A program made the position numbers and the translations under genes. 64,000 bases of DNA from Corallium rubrum (lineage: Eukaryota; Cnidaria; Anthozoa; Scleralcyonacea; Coralliidae), in NCBI GenBank assembly GCA_964035015.1, contig OZ035998.1, forward strand, positions 39,588,559 through 39,652,558. The letters are read 5' to 3'. The notes beneath the pieces were generated by a model. That model made no database searches and was not told the origin of the DNA. It saw only the letters and a program-made list of their open reading frames with translations. Positions 44,049 through 54,864 of the stretch are shown here, one piece after another (positions within the stretch are counted from its first letter, which is position 1; every line of letters begins with the position of its first letter).

Positions 44049-46814
44049 ATGAGTTCAAATATTGCTCGAATACGAGCTGTTCGTGCTGGGAACAGAGGCG
44101 TTCTTACAAAGTTAATGAAGGAAGCTGAAGTGCTCTTAAGGGAAACGAAGGTGGACAAAGGCAGATTACAAACGATAACCGCGCTATTGGATGAAAAGAC
44201 AAAGATATTGAAGGATCTCGACGAAAAGGTATTGGAACAATGCGATGTGGAAAATATTGAAACTGAAATTGAGGAGTCTGAAGAAATAATCTCGCGCACA
44301 TTGGACATTCAAAGGTACATTTCAGAGGGAATATGTAGTAAACCGTTTGTGGAACCAAAGATATCCAACGAGGAGAATTTGGTTGAAACCAACCCAATAT
44401 TACACGACGATCAATCAGCGACATTGAACAGTGTTCAAGAGCAATCGATGATCTCCGACCCAGCAAATCAGGCAACAGTACATATTAATTCATCGCCAGT
44501 GTCTAGTCAAGTTCGACCGAAACTTCCGAAGCTGGTTTTGTCCAAGTTTAAGGGCAATGTGACAAAATGGACAACCTTTTGGGACTCCTACAAAACTGCT
44601 GTTCATGAAAACTCGGCGCTCACACCAATAGACAAGTTCAATTATTTGAATTCATTGTTGGAAGGAGTCGCAGCCAGATCGATTCAAGGGTTATCTCTTA
44701 CCGCAGCAAACTATGACTCGGCAGTGGAGATTTTACACGAACGATTCGGTAAGACCCAACAAATTATTACTTGTCATATGGATGAGCTGTTGAAATTACC
44801 TGCGTGTACAAGTGAACGTCCTTCTTCACTTCGATATGTCTATGACAAGATAAGTGTACACACACGAGGACTAGCGAGCTTGGGAGTCGCGTCTGAGCAG
44901 TATGGAAGCCTTCTGATACCAATTATTATGGATAAACTACCGAGTGAAATAAGACTACAAGTCGCGAGAAAGGCCACAGGAGAGGTCTGGCAGATTGACG
45001 AATTGTTGAAGACGATCAAGTTAGAGGTTGAAGCCAGAGAAGCAAGTGAAATGAGCAAGATTCAAAACAGCAAGCTGCCAACGAGGGAAAGAAATTATTC
45101 GAGGCAAGATACATCCACATCAAGTTCCCTGTTCACAAAATCTACAAATGATTTCAAGTTGCGATGTGTTTACTGCGAAGGGGAGCATTATTCAGCATCT
45201 TGTAAGAGTGTTGTCAATGCAAAAGACCGCAAGGACATGTTGCGAAAATCAGGACGTTGTTTTGTGTGTCTGAAGACCAACCACAAGTCGAAGGACTGCA
45301 ATTCACCAAGGACTTGTCGTCATTGCAACAACAAGCATCACCAGTCAATATGTGAGCAAGGGCACGTAACGAAACCCCTTGGCCAAGACCCTCTCAAGGA
45401 ACACATTGAAGTACAACGGGATGAGGTAACTACTGGATGTGCGAGTGTGAATAGTTGTAGCAAGAATAAGAGAACTGTTCTTCTTCAGACAGCGCGAGCC
45501 ATTGCCTGCAATGAAGGAAACACACGTTCTATACCAGTCAGAGTATTGTTTGATAATGGGAGCCAGCGCTCATATATCACTGACAGTCTACAATCGAAAT
45601 TGGGCCTAACACCTGTGAAGAAGGAAAAGCTGAGATTAAACACCTTTGGGGAGTCAAGATATAAAACACAGAATTGCGAAGCTGTGAAGTTACAACTAAA
45701 GAAGCCTGGATGCAACAATTCTGTTAATATCACAGCTCTGAGTTTTCCAGTGATCTGCTCACCACTACCATCAAGAATCGATGTAAACTGTCCACATTTA
45801 GAAGGATTGGAATTAGCTGATGATTGGAGTGATCAACGAGGCTCGATTGATCTCCTAATCGGGTCTGACCACTACTGGGACATTGTCCAAGGAGATATAA
45901 TACGTGGAAAAAATGGCCCAACTGCAGTTAGCAGTAGTCTCGGCTGGCTCTTGTCTGGTCCTGTTGATGAGTCAGTGGAAGATACAAGTACTCACTCGAA
46001 CTTGATTATTTCACGATCAACTGATACCGGTAGCATTACAGCTGACGACAACTTAGTGAAGACCATTGAAAAGTTCTGGGAAACTGAAGCAATTGGTATA
46101 AAAGAACCACCTGCTCAAGAGGTTGCAGAGTTTTTTAACACGAATGTCAGCTACACCAACAACCGATACGAAGTAAGCTTGCCATGGAAAGAAGAACGCC
46201 CTTCAGACCACTACAACCTGAGCTTCAATCGTTTAAAAATGTTACAACGAAGGCTGGTACGAGAACCAGAACTACTGAGGGAGTATGACCAAATAATTAA
46301 GGATCAATTACAAGAAGGTATAATCGAGAGAGTTACTGAGCCTGGAACCAACCAATCACACAATGAAGATGTCCACTATATGCCTCACCATGGAGTTGTT
46401 CGCAAGGACAAACAAACCACGAAACTTCGGATTGTATACGATGGCTCAGCTACCCCTGGCAAAGGTGAATTGTCTATTAATGACTGCCTACAACCAGGTC
46501 CTAACTTCATCCCAAAGTTGTTCGATGTGTTGGTGAAATTTAGATGGCACCCTGTAGCGCTTACAGCGGATATCGAGAAGGCCTTTCTCATGATTGATGT
46601 TCAGGAAGCCGACAGAGATATGCTGCGATTTCTTTGGTTTGAAGATCCCCCCAATTTGAACAGTGAAATCAGTCACTTCAGATTCACAAGATTAGTGTTT
46701 GGTCTACGACCATCACCTGCAATTTTAGGATCAACAATTGCCCACCACTTGGATTTGCACAAGAACATTCACCCTGAACTAGTAAAGCAGATTGAAGACT
46801 CTCTTTATAAGTAA
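44049..46814 (+). pseudogene. BEL/Pao 2 Gag, protease and N-terminal RT
   Basis: 921 codons from MSSNIARIRAVRAGNRG. A charged coiled-coil-like N-terminus leads to a DUF1759-type Gag domain (KLVLSKFKGNVTKWTTFWDS, about residues 157-176), three zinc knuckles (CVYCEGEHYSASC, CFVCLKTNHKSKDC, CRHCNNKHHQSIC) and the aspartic protease RVLFDNGSQRSYIT. RT follows (MPHHGVVRKDKQTTKLRIVY, LTADIEKAFLMIDVQ, FRFTRLVFGLRPSPA) and the frame ends at SLYK plus a stop, precisely where the YxDD box should begin. Everything up to that point is open. Gag would form the particle and the protease would mature the polyprotein. Confidence 0.92.
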
Positions 46815-46840
46815 CTGGAGCGGAGGATGAAGCCAAGGCA

Positions 46841-49690
46841 TTGCATGTATATCAAACTTCGAAGAAGGTGATGGCTGAAGGAAGTTTCAACTTAAGGAAA
46901 TGGCATTCAAATTCACCTAAGCTGCTCAAGAAGTTAAATGAAATTGAAATTGAAAGCAAGTTTGAAACTGACGACAGTGAATCAAGTCAGCTGATCCCTC
47001 AGGCCATTGTGCAGGAGGACGAGACCTACACGAAATCGACAATTGGATCAACGAGCACTGGGAATGAAGAAAAGGTCATGAAATTACTTGGTGTAAGTTG
47101 GAACTGTCAGTCAGATGAGTTGCTATTTAATTTGTCTGATCTGATCGATTATGTCAAGTCGCTACCAGTTACCAAGAGATCACTGTTGAGGTTGACTGCA
47201 AAGATATTTGATCCCCTGGGGATTCTAAGTCCATTCATTATCAAGCTGAAGATTTTATTTCAAGTTATGTGCCTCGAGAAGAAAGTCTGGGATGAGCCCC
47301 TACAAGGAGAAATGCTGAACAAATGGAACACGATTGTTAGTGAACTGAAATCGTTGAACGCTGTCAGAATTTCGAGATGCTACTTTCATCTGGATTCAAG
47401 TCCTGTGGAAACTCGTTTACATGCTTTTAGTGATGCTTCTGGGCAAGCGTATGCTGCAGTGTTGTATATGAGATCGACCTACAAGGACGGACATGTTGAA
47501 GTTAGACTCATTGCATCCAAATCGAGGGTCGCGCCCTTAAAGAAGCAGTCCATTCCTCGCCTGGAATTGCTTGGTGCTGTTATTCTTAGTCGACTAGTCA
47601 ACACAGTGGTTAAGGCTCTGCCTAACAAAGTACCAGTCACCTACTGGGTAGATTCGATGACTGTCCTTTGCTGGATTAAGCACGAGAAATTGTGGAAACA
47701 GTACGTTAATCATCGCGTGAATGAGATAAGACAACTAACAAAGAAAGATGATTGGAGATTCTGTCCCGGAACGGAAAATCCCGCTGATTTACCTACGCGT
47801 GGTTTGTCTGGAGCTGAGCTACAAAATAATCAATTGTGGTGGAACGGCCCGGAATTCCTTCAATCGCCTGAAACCAAGTGGCCCACGTGTCCTACCAGTT
47901 CAAGTGTAGACAATTCTGCATCGTTGGAGCTTGTGAAGAATCCTCCTCGTATTGTTCATTCGCTTATGAATACAGCAGACGGCAGCATGTTGCATGTTGA
48001 CATCGCCAGGGTGATTGACTGTCATCAATACAGTAACCTTAACCGTCTTCTTCGTGTCACGGCCTATGTACTAAGATTTTTGCGTAACCTCGAGAATCGA
48101 GTGAAAGGGAGAATGCAGATATCGACGGAAGTACTGACCAAGGAATTAACAGCGACAGAGTTGACCAATTCTGAAACAGTTTGGGTAAGGACGGTGCAAG
48201 CTGTAGCATTTGCGGAGGAGATCCAATACCTGAACAGTCGTCAACGGTCATCGCCACCTGCACGCGTTGCTCAATTTGGGTTGTTTCTCGATGAAAGGGG
48301 AACAATACGATGCAAGGGGAGAATAAATGAAACGACGCTTCATCAATCAACCAAGAATCCTATTCTTCTTCCGTCGAAACACCAGCTGTCTGATTTAGTT
48401 ATTCGAGAAACGCATGAACGAACGAATCACAGTGGCGTTCGTGATACCTTGGCAACAACACGCGAGAAATTCTGGATACTACGAGGAAGGGAAGCAGTTA
48501 AGAAATATAACAGACATTGTGTAGTATGTCGAAAGCTGGAGGGAAAACCTTACAGACCACCGCGTATTCCTGATTTACCGAGTTACAGAGTGTCAACAGA
48601 TCCACCATTTTCCCATACGGGTTTGGATTTCGCTGGCCCTCTATATGTTAGAAACGCAAAGGGGCAAGGTGATTCGATGGACGAGAACACTTCCAAAGTC
48701 TATGTGTTGCTTATGACATGTGCATCCACGAGAGCGGTACATTTAGAGTTAACACAAGGACTGAGTGTACGGGCGTTTTTGTTGGCGATTCGAAGATTTA
48801 TTAGTCGAAGAGGATTACCGGCTACATTTATTTCTGACAACGCCAAGACCTTCAAGTCGGCTTCAAGGGAAGTAAAGAAGATCACGCGATCAGAAGAAGT
48901 GTTGCGTTATTTGACCAACAATCGAGTAACATGGCGTTTCATTGTGGACAGAGCCCCTTGGTGGGGAGGCTTTTGGGAGAGGATGGTTAAAACCGTGAAG
49001 CAGAGCCTCAAGAAGGCTGTGGGACGAACAACGCTCACCTACGATGAATTGAACACGATCCTGATAGAAGTCGAGTCAATCGTCAACGCAAGACCCATGA
49101 CCTATGTATACGACGATAACGAATCAGTATCGTATCCTCTCACTCCATCGCACTTGATTTATGGCAGAAAGATTACCAGTACACCAAACAGTAGTCACTT
49201 CGAAGTTATCAGTACAAACAATGTACTAACAAGAAGAGCAAGACACCACAGAAATTTACTTCGACAACTTACGAATCATTGGCGACGCGATTATCTCTTG
49301 AGTCTTCGAGAAAATGCCATTACTAAATCGCGTATTCCGAACACGCCAAACAGAATTTCAATAGCCGTGGGCGATATTGTACTGCTGAAATCGGATTCAA
49401 CATCGAGAAATTTTTGGAAACTAGCGAAAGTTGAGGAATTGATTGCGAGTAGAGACGGAGAAATAAGAGCCGCAGTTGTTAAAACAGTGACCGATCAAGG
49501 TAAACCTTCACGATTAAGAAGAGTGATACAGCAATTGATTCCTCTTGAAATACGAGCATCTGAAGCAAATGAACAGCGTACTCAACTTCAAGATGATGAT
49601 GGAGAATCGAATCAAGAGTCAGCCAGTACCAAAGTGCGTCGCAGTGCAGCAGTTGTTGGAGAACTACGTCGTCGAGATAATAACTTGTAA
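46841..49690 (+). pseudogene. BEL/Pao 2 C-terminal RT, RNase H, integrase
   Basis: 949 open codons in another frame; the true continuation starts a few bases after the break at about 46812. It has the RT thumb (FNLRKWHSNSPKLL), RNase H (LHAFSDASGQAYAAVLYMRS and VDSMTVLCWI), an integrase zinc finger (HERTNHSG and CVVCRKLEG), the integrase core (GLDFAGPLYV, FISDNAKTFKSA, then Glu in GGFWERMVKTVKQS) and a DUF5641-type tail (IAVGDIVLLKSDS). All expected catalytic Asp and Glu residues of RNase H and integrase are present. Thus only RT is disabled. Confidence 0.9.
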
Positions 49691-49747
49691 ATACTGTGTA
49701 TAATGAATCGTGAAAGTTGATCCCTGTAGTGAATCAACAGTGGGGAG

Positions 49748-49964
49748 TGTAATGAACGTTGATATTTTGTTATGAACATTAATTATGTAAATGTTGGATA
49801 ATTTGTCCGGTTCACATCCGGTAGTGTATTGACGTCACTGTCAAACCGGTTTAGCTGGATTTTTGTTTGTTTTTTGTTATTTTGTTGAGATAGTGATCGA
49901 TTTCGAAGGACGAATGTATTATTAAAACGTGTATAACTGAACGAATAACGATTATTTTACGACA
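49748..49964 (+). repeat. BEL/Pao 2 3' LTR
   Basis: Identical by eye to 43771-43987; the polypurine tract CAGTGGGGAG lies immediately upstream. Confidence 0.95.
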
Positions 49965-50498
49965 CACGCTATGCACCGTCAGCAGATGCTGGTTTCCACA
50001 GTAGGCGTGTTTGAGATACAGGTATTACGCTAAATTACATACAAAATAGAATATCAACGTTAATAGAGTGAGTCTTGCATTGTTCATGTTCTTTGGTTCT
50101 CGTATAGAAATGTTTCTTGTCATCAACGTTGCAAGAGAACATCTGGTCTGAACTTTTGCCGAAAGCAATGCAAATTGAGTCTGCCATTGTCGCTGTACCT
50201 TTTCATCGTGGGCATCATGCCGAAAATATGCAAGGAACATCTACACGCGGTTGGTTCGGGTGAAATTCGAAAAAAGATTTGAGGCTGTCGATTGAGGGAC
50301 GAGTAAAATATTGTAATTTAGTTTTCCTATTCTTCTCATTCTGATCTAGCCTTGCTTCAGGAGATAATTTCCTCTTTACACCTGTACATCTCAATGTTCC
50401 TTCGCTGATTGACGACGACGAAGACGCTAGCTCTGTGGACTCTAAACGTGGGTCATTGTCACCTCGAGACACATCAATTGACTCAAGTCGGTTGTTTG
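49965..50498 (-). pseudogene. hAT-derived transposase-like gene, exon 2 (N-terminal domain)
   Basis: It starts at an acceptor (TTTGCCCCTTTCAG, 50499 onward). The readable blocks are a Ser/Glu-rich region, then SLKSFFEFHPNQP near 50255, the usual entry to a TTF-type zinc finger in ZMYM1/DUF4371 proteins. In a shifted frame come SICIAFGKSSD and KHFYTRTKEHEQCKTHSINV, the finger itself. Two or more frame changes occur. It is followed by the BEL/Pao 2 target site. Confidence 0.6.
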
Positions 50499-50761
50499 CT
50501 GAAAGGGGCAAAGACAACTTGTAAGTGATCGCAGATCTGTACAATCATTACATTTTATTGGTTTATGTTTTCACAAACCTTTATATGGTTTTAAAACGAA
50601 GAAACTTACTGTCTAATGACAGAACTACAGTATAGCCGTTCCAAACATAACTGGAAAGCGCAGTATTTTACTTCAAAAGTTCAAAAGATCACGATTGCAC
50701 TATAATTAGCTATACAAGTAAACAATAAAATACTTTCATTAATCATTCATCAAGAAATTAC

Positions 50762-50948
50762 CATAACTTTCTTCATCCCGCTTAAGCTCTTCAACTTCGC
50801 TGTCAAATTCTGGTGAACTCTCTGTCTCACTAGTAGTGGCACAAGAGAAATGATTTTCTAAACTGTAAGATTGCGTTGCCGCTTCTTGCAGCTTTGCGAC
50901 CTTCTTTTCGCGCCTTTTCTGTGCACCACTTTTAATCGCTTTCTTCAT
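50762..50948 (-). pseudogene. hAT-derived transposase-like gene, exon 1
   Basis: It starts at Met 50948 with MKKAIKSGAQKRREKKVAKL, a basic KSGAQKRREKK segment that typically opens ZMYM1-like hAT proteins. A Ser/Glu-rich acidic part follows. A plausible donor TATG|GTAATT lies at 50761-50762. The exon itself is open, while downstream exons are broken. Confidence 0.6.
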
Positions 50949-52800
50949 CGACGCCGTGCATATTTATAAGAAATAGGAAGTGTTAGCCTCCTTGAGCAGA
51001 CGCTTCCGTCTGTGAGGCGCTTCCGTCACTCCATTCCCCCTCAGTAGGGACTTTAAGAAAACACAGCGACTATGACTATACGGCAACGTGTTTGCACAAT
51101 AGAATTTTATGTCATATACAAAGAACTTTTGCAAATGGCGGTCCCAAGAGTAATCTTTACGCCGTCGTGACTCTATTGACAACGTAGAAAAACCATTTTT
51201 ACGTTGTAAAGACAACGCGAAACCTGAGTCACTACAGAAGCCTTGGAGAAGCTTAACATTACTATCGCGACTACCATAGATTGAACAAGTGTTTTCCCCC
51301 GTATGTAGTATAATCTGCCTTCTCCGAATGTTTTCTCGAGAAATAAACCACTGTAGTAGCTTCAAATATACTGGAAGAAAGATAATTCATCTGGCTACAA
51401 CATACATGCAGTTTATCCGACCAAATAGCTTAGTTTTCGTAAAAAAAGCGAAATACCAAACATGTCCAACACGAACTAGAGATGCTTGTTGAACGTCCGG
51501 GTATTCCAGGGTGAAATCGTCCGGCCGGGAGAAACATTCTCATGTAAACCCGGGATGAAAAACGGAAAAGATCAATTTGTTCCTTAGCAATGTTTAAGTA
51601 CTTGGAATTGAAACCTGTATTCTTCATGTTTACGACCTGGGGATCACATTTTGTCGTCCGAGCTCTGTTCACTAGATGTAGTTTACATGCCTTACTCCTA
51701 TACTGGGGGTTCACATTTTTTATTTTTTGTGTATAAATGATAAAAATTGGGAATAAAAGGACTTTTCCTATACATTTCACTACATTGAGTGAGTTCGCAG
51801 CATTCGCCTCAGGAGCCTGGTGCGAGTGTAATATTTCAGTTGATGGTTATGATTTCTGGCGATGTTGACACTTGTGTCTTCTAGTCCGTTTCAAACTACG
51901 ACTACTCTTTCGACTCCTGGTCATTTTGCGATCTTTTTCATCTTTGCGGCAAGGTAAATGCTTCATTTATTGCCTTAAATTATTTTCAACACTGTAAAAT
52001 CGTTCCAGTTTATTAAAATTGTAGCTGCATACATATTATAAACTAAAACGACGAACTGTAGTCTGTATTCAGCAAGACACGGATTGTCAATTGCTCTTCG
52101 CCCAAACAATGGAATTCTTTTTATTCTGTCCTCTTAAAACGTCGCATTTAAATAATCGCATCCCAACGAAATGTTCAAAGAGATACAAAAGTAACAGGGA
52201 ATTGAAAGCAGGGATTTTGTTTAAGGCTGTCTTAGTTTATGAATTGAGTTCGACATTGACAAGGCAGAAATTCGACGTTTGATTTAGTCAAACATCTGCC
52301 TCTCGATGCGACAAAAGCTGTTGAATTTAACGCGCTTGCCGCATTTAATAGAGTTTAATTCAAAGACCTCTATATTTATTGGACTGCAGGTGCCCCACGA
52401 AAAAATGGCCCAAATATACGCCATCAGGCGCCATCTTGTTAGGTCTTAGCCGCGAAATTGACCAATCACCGATGACCGACAGGACGCCATCTTGTTAGGT
52501 CTAAAATTAACCAATCAGCAAACCAGAAAATCAAAGATGGCGCCGTTCAATAGGGGACACTTCAGGTAATACAAAAGTATCGTGGACCCGCAGTCCAGTT
52601 ATATAGAGGTCAGTGCTCTAGACACGCTTTAGCGCCTTGGCTTGTCAACAACAAGTGGCCGGAGGCTTATGAACAAAGTTTATTAAAAATCAATTTGATT
52701 GGCTAATTGGTCGACAATCGAGAAAGGAATGTACTGCGCGTCTGAGCAGATGTGGGAGAAGTGTACGAGTACGCGATATCATGCACAGCGGTTAAGCAAG
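50949..52800. other. Non-coding intronic stretch
   Basis: Open frames of 100-130 codons on the minus strand (50964-51365, 51430-51780) show no recognisable domain. GCGCCATCTTGTTAGGTC occurs twice near 52429 and 52487. Confidence 0.4.
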
Positions 52801-54029
52801 TATGATTACTTCATGTTCTAAGGATTTAGGGTGAAGGAAAATTCGAGTGTAGAATATATACATTTTAAGACCAAACCGGGAGCAGTTGCGAAAAAGGCAA
52901 CTACACAGGCCCTCCGGCAGGAATTGAACCCACGACCTTGCGATTCTAGTGCAATGCTCTGACCACTGAGCCACGGAGGCCGTTGCCGAGAGCTCAATCG
53001 CGAGTTCTGTATATATAATAAGGTGGTAATGCCAGGAGAGAATTGGGTATATTATAAATGATATTGGGCATTTCACTCGATTACATAGCATGTTCTAAGG
53101 ATTTAGGGTGAAGGAACATACATAGCATGTTCTAAATCCTTAGAACATGCTATGTAATCGAGTGAAATGCCCAATATCATTTATAATATACCCAATTCTC
53201 TCCTGGCATTACCACCTTATTATATATACAGAACTCGCGATTGAGCTCTCGGCAACGGCCTCCGTGGCTCAGTGGTCAGAGCATTGCACTAGAATCGCAA
53301 GGTCGTGGGTTCAATTCCTGCCGGAGGGCCTGTGTAGTTGCCTTTTTCGCAACTGCTCCCGGTTTGGTCTTAAAATGTATATATTCTACACTCGAATTTT
53401 CCTTCACCCTAAATCCTTAGAACATGCTATGTAATCGAGTGAAATGCCCAATATCATTTATAATATACCCAATTCTCTCCTGGCATTACCACCTTATTAT
53501 ATATACAGAACTCGCGATTGAGCTCTCGGCAACGGCCTCCGTGGCTCAGTGGTCAGAGCATTGCACTAGAATCGCAAGGTCGTGGGTTCAATTCCTGCCG
53601 GAGGGCCTGTGTAGTTGCCTTTTTCGCAACTGCTCCCGGTTTGGTCTTAAAATGTATATATTCTACACTCGAATTTTCCTTCACCCTAAATCCTTAGAAC
53701 ATGCTATGTAATCGAGTGAAATGCCCAATATCATTTATAATATACCCAATTCTCTCCTGGCATTACCACCTTATTATATATACAGAACTCGCGATTGAGC
53801 TCTCGGCAACGGCCTCCGTGGCTCAGTGGTCAGAGCATTGCACTAGAATCGCAAGGTCGTGGGTTCAATTCCTGCCGGAGGGCCTGTGTAGTTGCCTTTT
53901 TCGCAACTGCTCCCGGTTTGGTCTTAAAATGTATATATTCTACACTCGAATTTTCCTTCACCCTAAATCCTTAGAACATGCTATGTAATCGAGTGAAATG
54001 CCCAATATCATTTATGATTACTTCATGTT
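52801..54029. mobile_element. tRNA-headed array 2 with inverted first unit and 17-bp TSD
   Basis: One minus unit (head 52909-52980) is joined head-on to three plus units (heads 53258-53329, 53535-53606, 53812-53883) and a partial fourth. The period is 277 bp. The whole is bracketed by the 17-bp direct repeat TATGATTACTTCATGTT at 52801-52817 and 54013-54029, so the multimer looks like a single insertion. Boxes A and B are intact in all heads. The layout (5' part inverted, 3' part direct, one TSD) is what twin priming produces during LINE-type target-primed reverse transcription. Confidence 0.85.
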
Positions 54030-54598
54030 AGGTTCACATACCTATCTAAACACGTTACTTTAGTCGCGTCTCAATCCTGGCGTATTTAAAGACACCATGA
54101 AAAGAAAGAACAAGATCATTTCAATGATCCGGAAGGGGGCCCCAGAGACAGGGGGCCCCAGAAACAGGGGGCCCACCGGGCGATCGCCCAGTAGGCCCGA
54201 CTGGCCAGTCCGCCCCGGTGTATAGGGGGGGTGGGGGGGGGGGGTGCGGGTTATGTCAGCAAATTTCGTTGTTGCTTCGCCATGCTTGACCTCTAATAAT
54301 TACTCGGACTACCTGTGGTAGCCGAATCTAGGTTTCGGTGGCTTTCCTGTATTATTATTATTCGTCGTATTTTTCTGGTCGACAAATTGCAATTATTGCA
54401 TCATCCCAATAGGCTTTGCGAAACCACGAGGTATCTCATCTTCTCTGGTCACCATCTTCTCTGGTCGCTATTGCTCGAGTGTTCGCTTTAAACCATTTGC
54501 GATAAGATTCATAAGGAATGTGGTTGGCCGAATATCTTAATCATAAACACGCTCACAATGCTTACAAACGCACACGCCGATCGCGGTAGACCTACTCG
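54030..54598. other. Non-coding stretch with GC-rich MITE end
   Basis: GGGGGCCCCAGAGACAGG-type tandem phrases at 54133-54175 and a G-rich tract to 54245. A phrase GTTGTTGCTTCGCCATGCTTG near 54269 recurs near 57168. Confidence 0.4.
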
Positions 54599-54864
54599 TA
54601 GGGGGCGATTACATGGACCGAGCTGGCCCGGTTAACCGGGATGAGTTTACGAAACGATTACATGGAGCGGGCTAGCCTGGTAAGCCGGGATGATTTCAGG
54701 CCGAAATTCGCAATTATCAAGTAAATAAGGGCAAAGTTGCGTTAGTTTTACTTCAGCAGTTTACACCAATTAGTCTATTATTTATTTTGTAAGCCCGTCG
54801 TTAATAAAAAGATTGTTAAAGTCTTAGTTAACCTGGCTAGCCCGGTCCATGTAATCGCCCCCTA
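54599..54864. mobile_element. MITE with GGGGGCGATTACATGGACCG termini
   Basis: The terminus at 54599-54640 pairs with 54825-54864, with a few mismatches in the GGCTAGCC region; an internal copy of the terminal motif also lies near 54655. TA on each side may be the target duplication. There is no coding content, and the superfamily is probably Tc1/mariner-like if TA is the target. Confidence 0.7.

Larger units (their letters stand above)
43771..49964 (+). mobile_element. BEL/Pao LTR retrotransposon 2 (young)
   Basis: The LTRs 43771-43987 and 49748-49964 are each 217 bp and identical by eye. CACGC at 43766-43770 and 49965-49969 is a perfect 5-bp target duplication. The single visible coding defect is a short deletion around 46812 that removes the catalytic RT motif and shifts the frame. 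The element inserted into the minus-strand hAT-derived gene. Confidence 0.95.

Noticed and set aside
50964-51780. Minus-strand open frames of 116-133 codons as possible genes.
   Set aside because: No recognisable motif, no splice context, and composition compatible with chance.
53258-53329. A functional tRNA gene (positional anticodon AGA).
   Set aside because: The acceptor stem has a mismatch at the first pair, the anticodon stem has an A-C mismatch, and a serine tRNA should have a long variable arm. It is better explained as a SINE head.
38434-54012. CRISPR-like array or a retrozyme with a hammerhead in the 277-bp unit.
   Set aside because: The repeats are too long and contiguous, with no spacers, in a eukaryotic context. 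No CUGANGA plus GAAA boxes were found in either strand of the unit.
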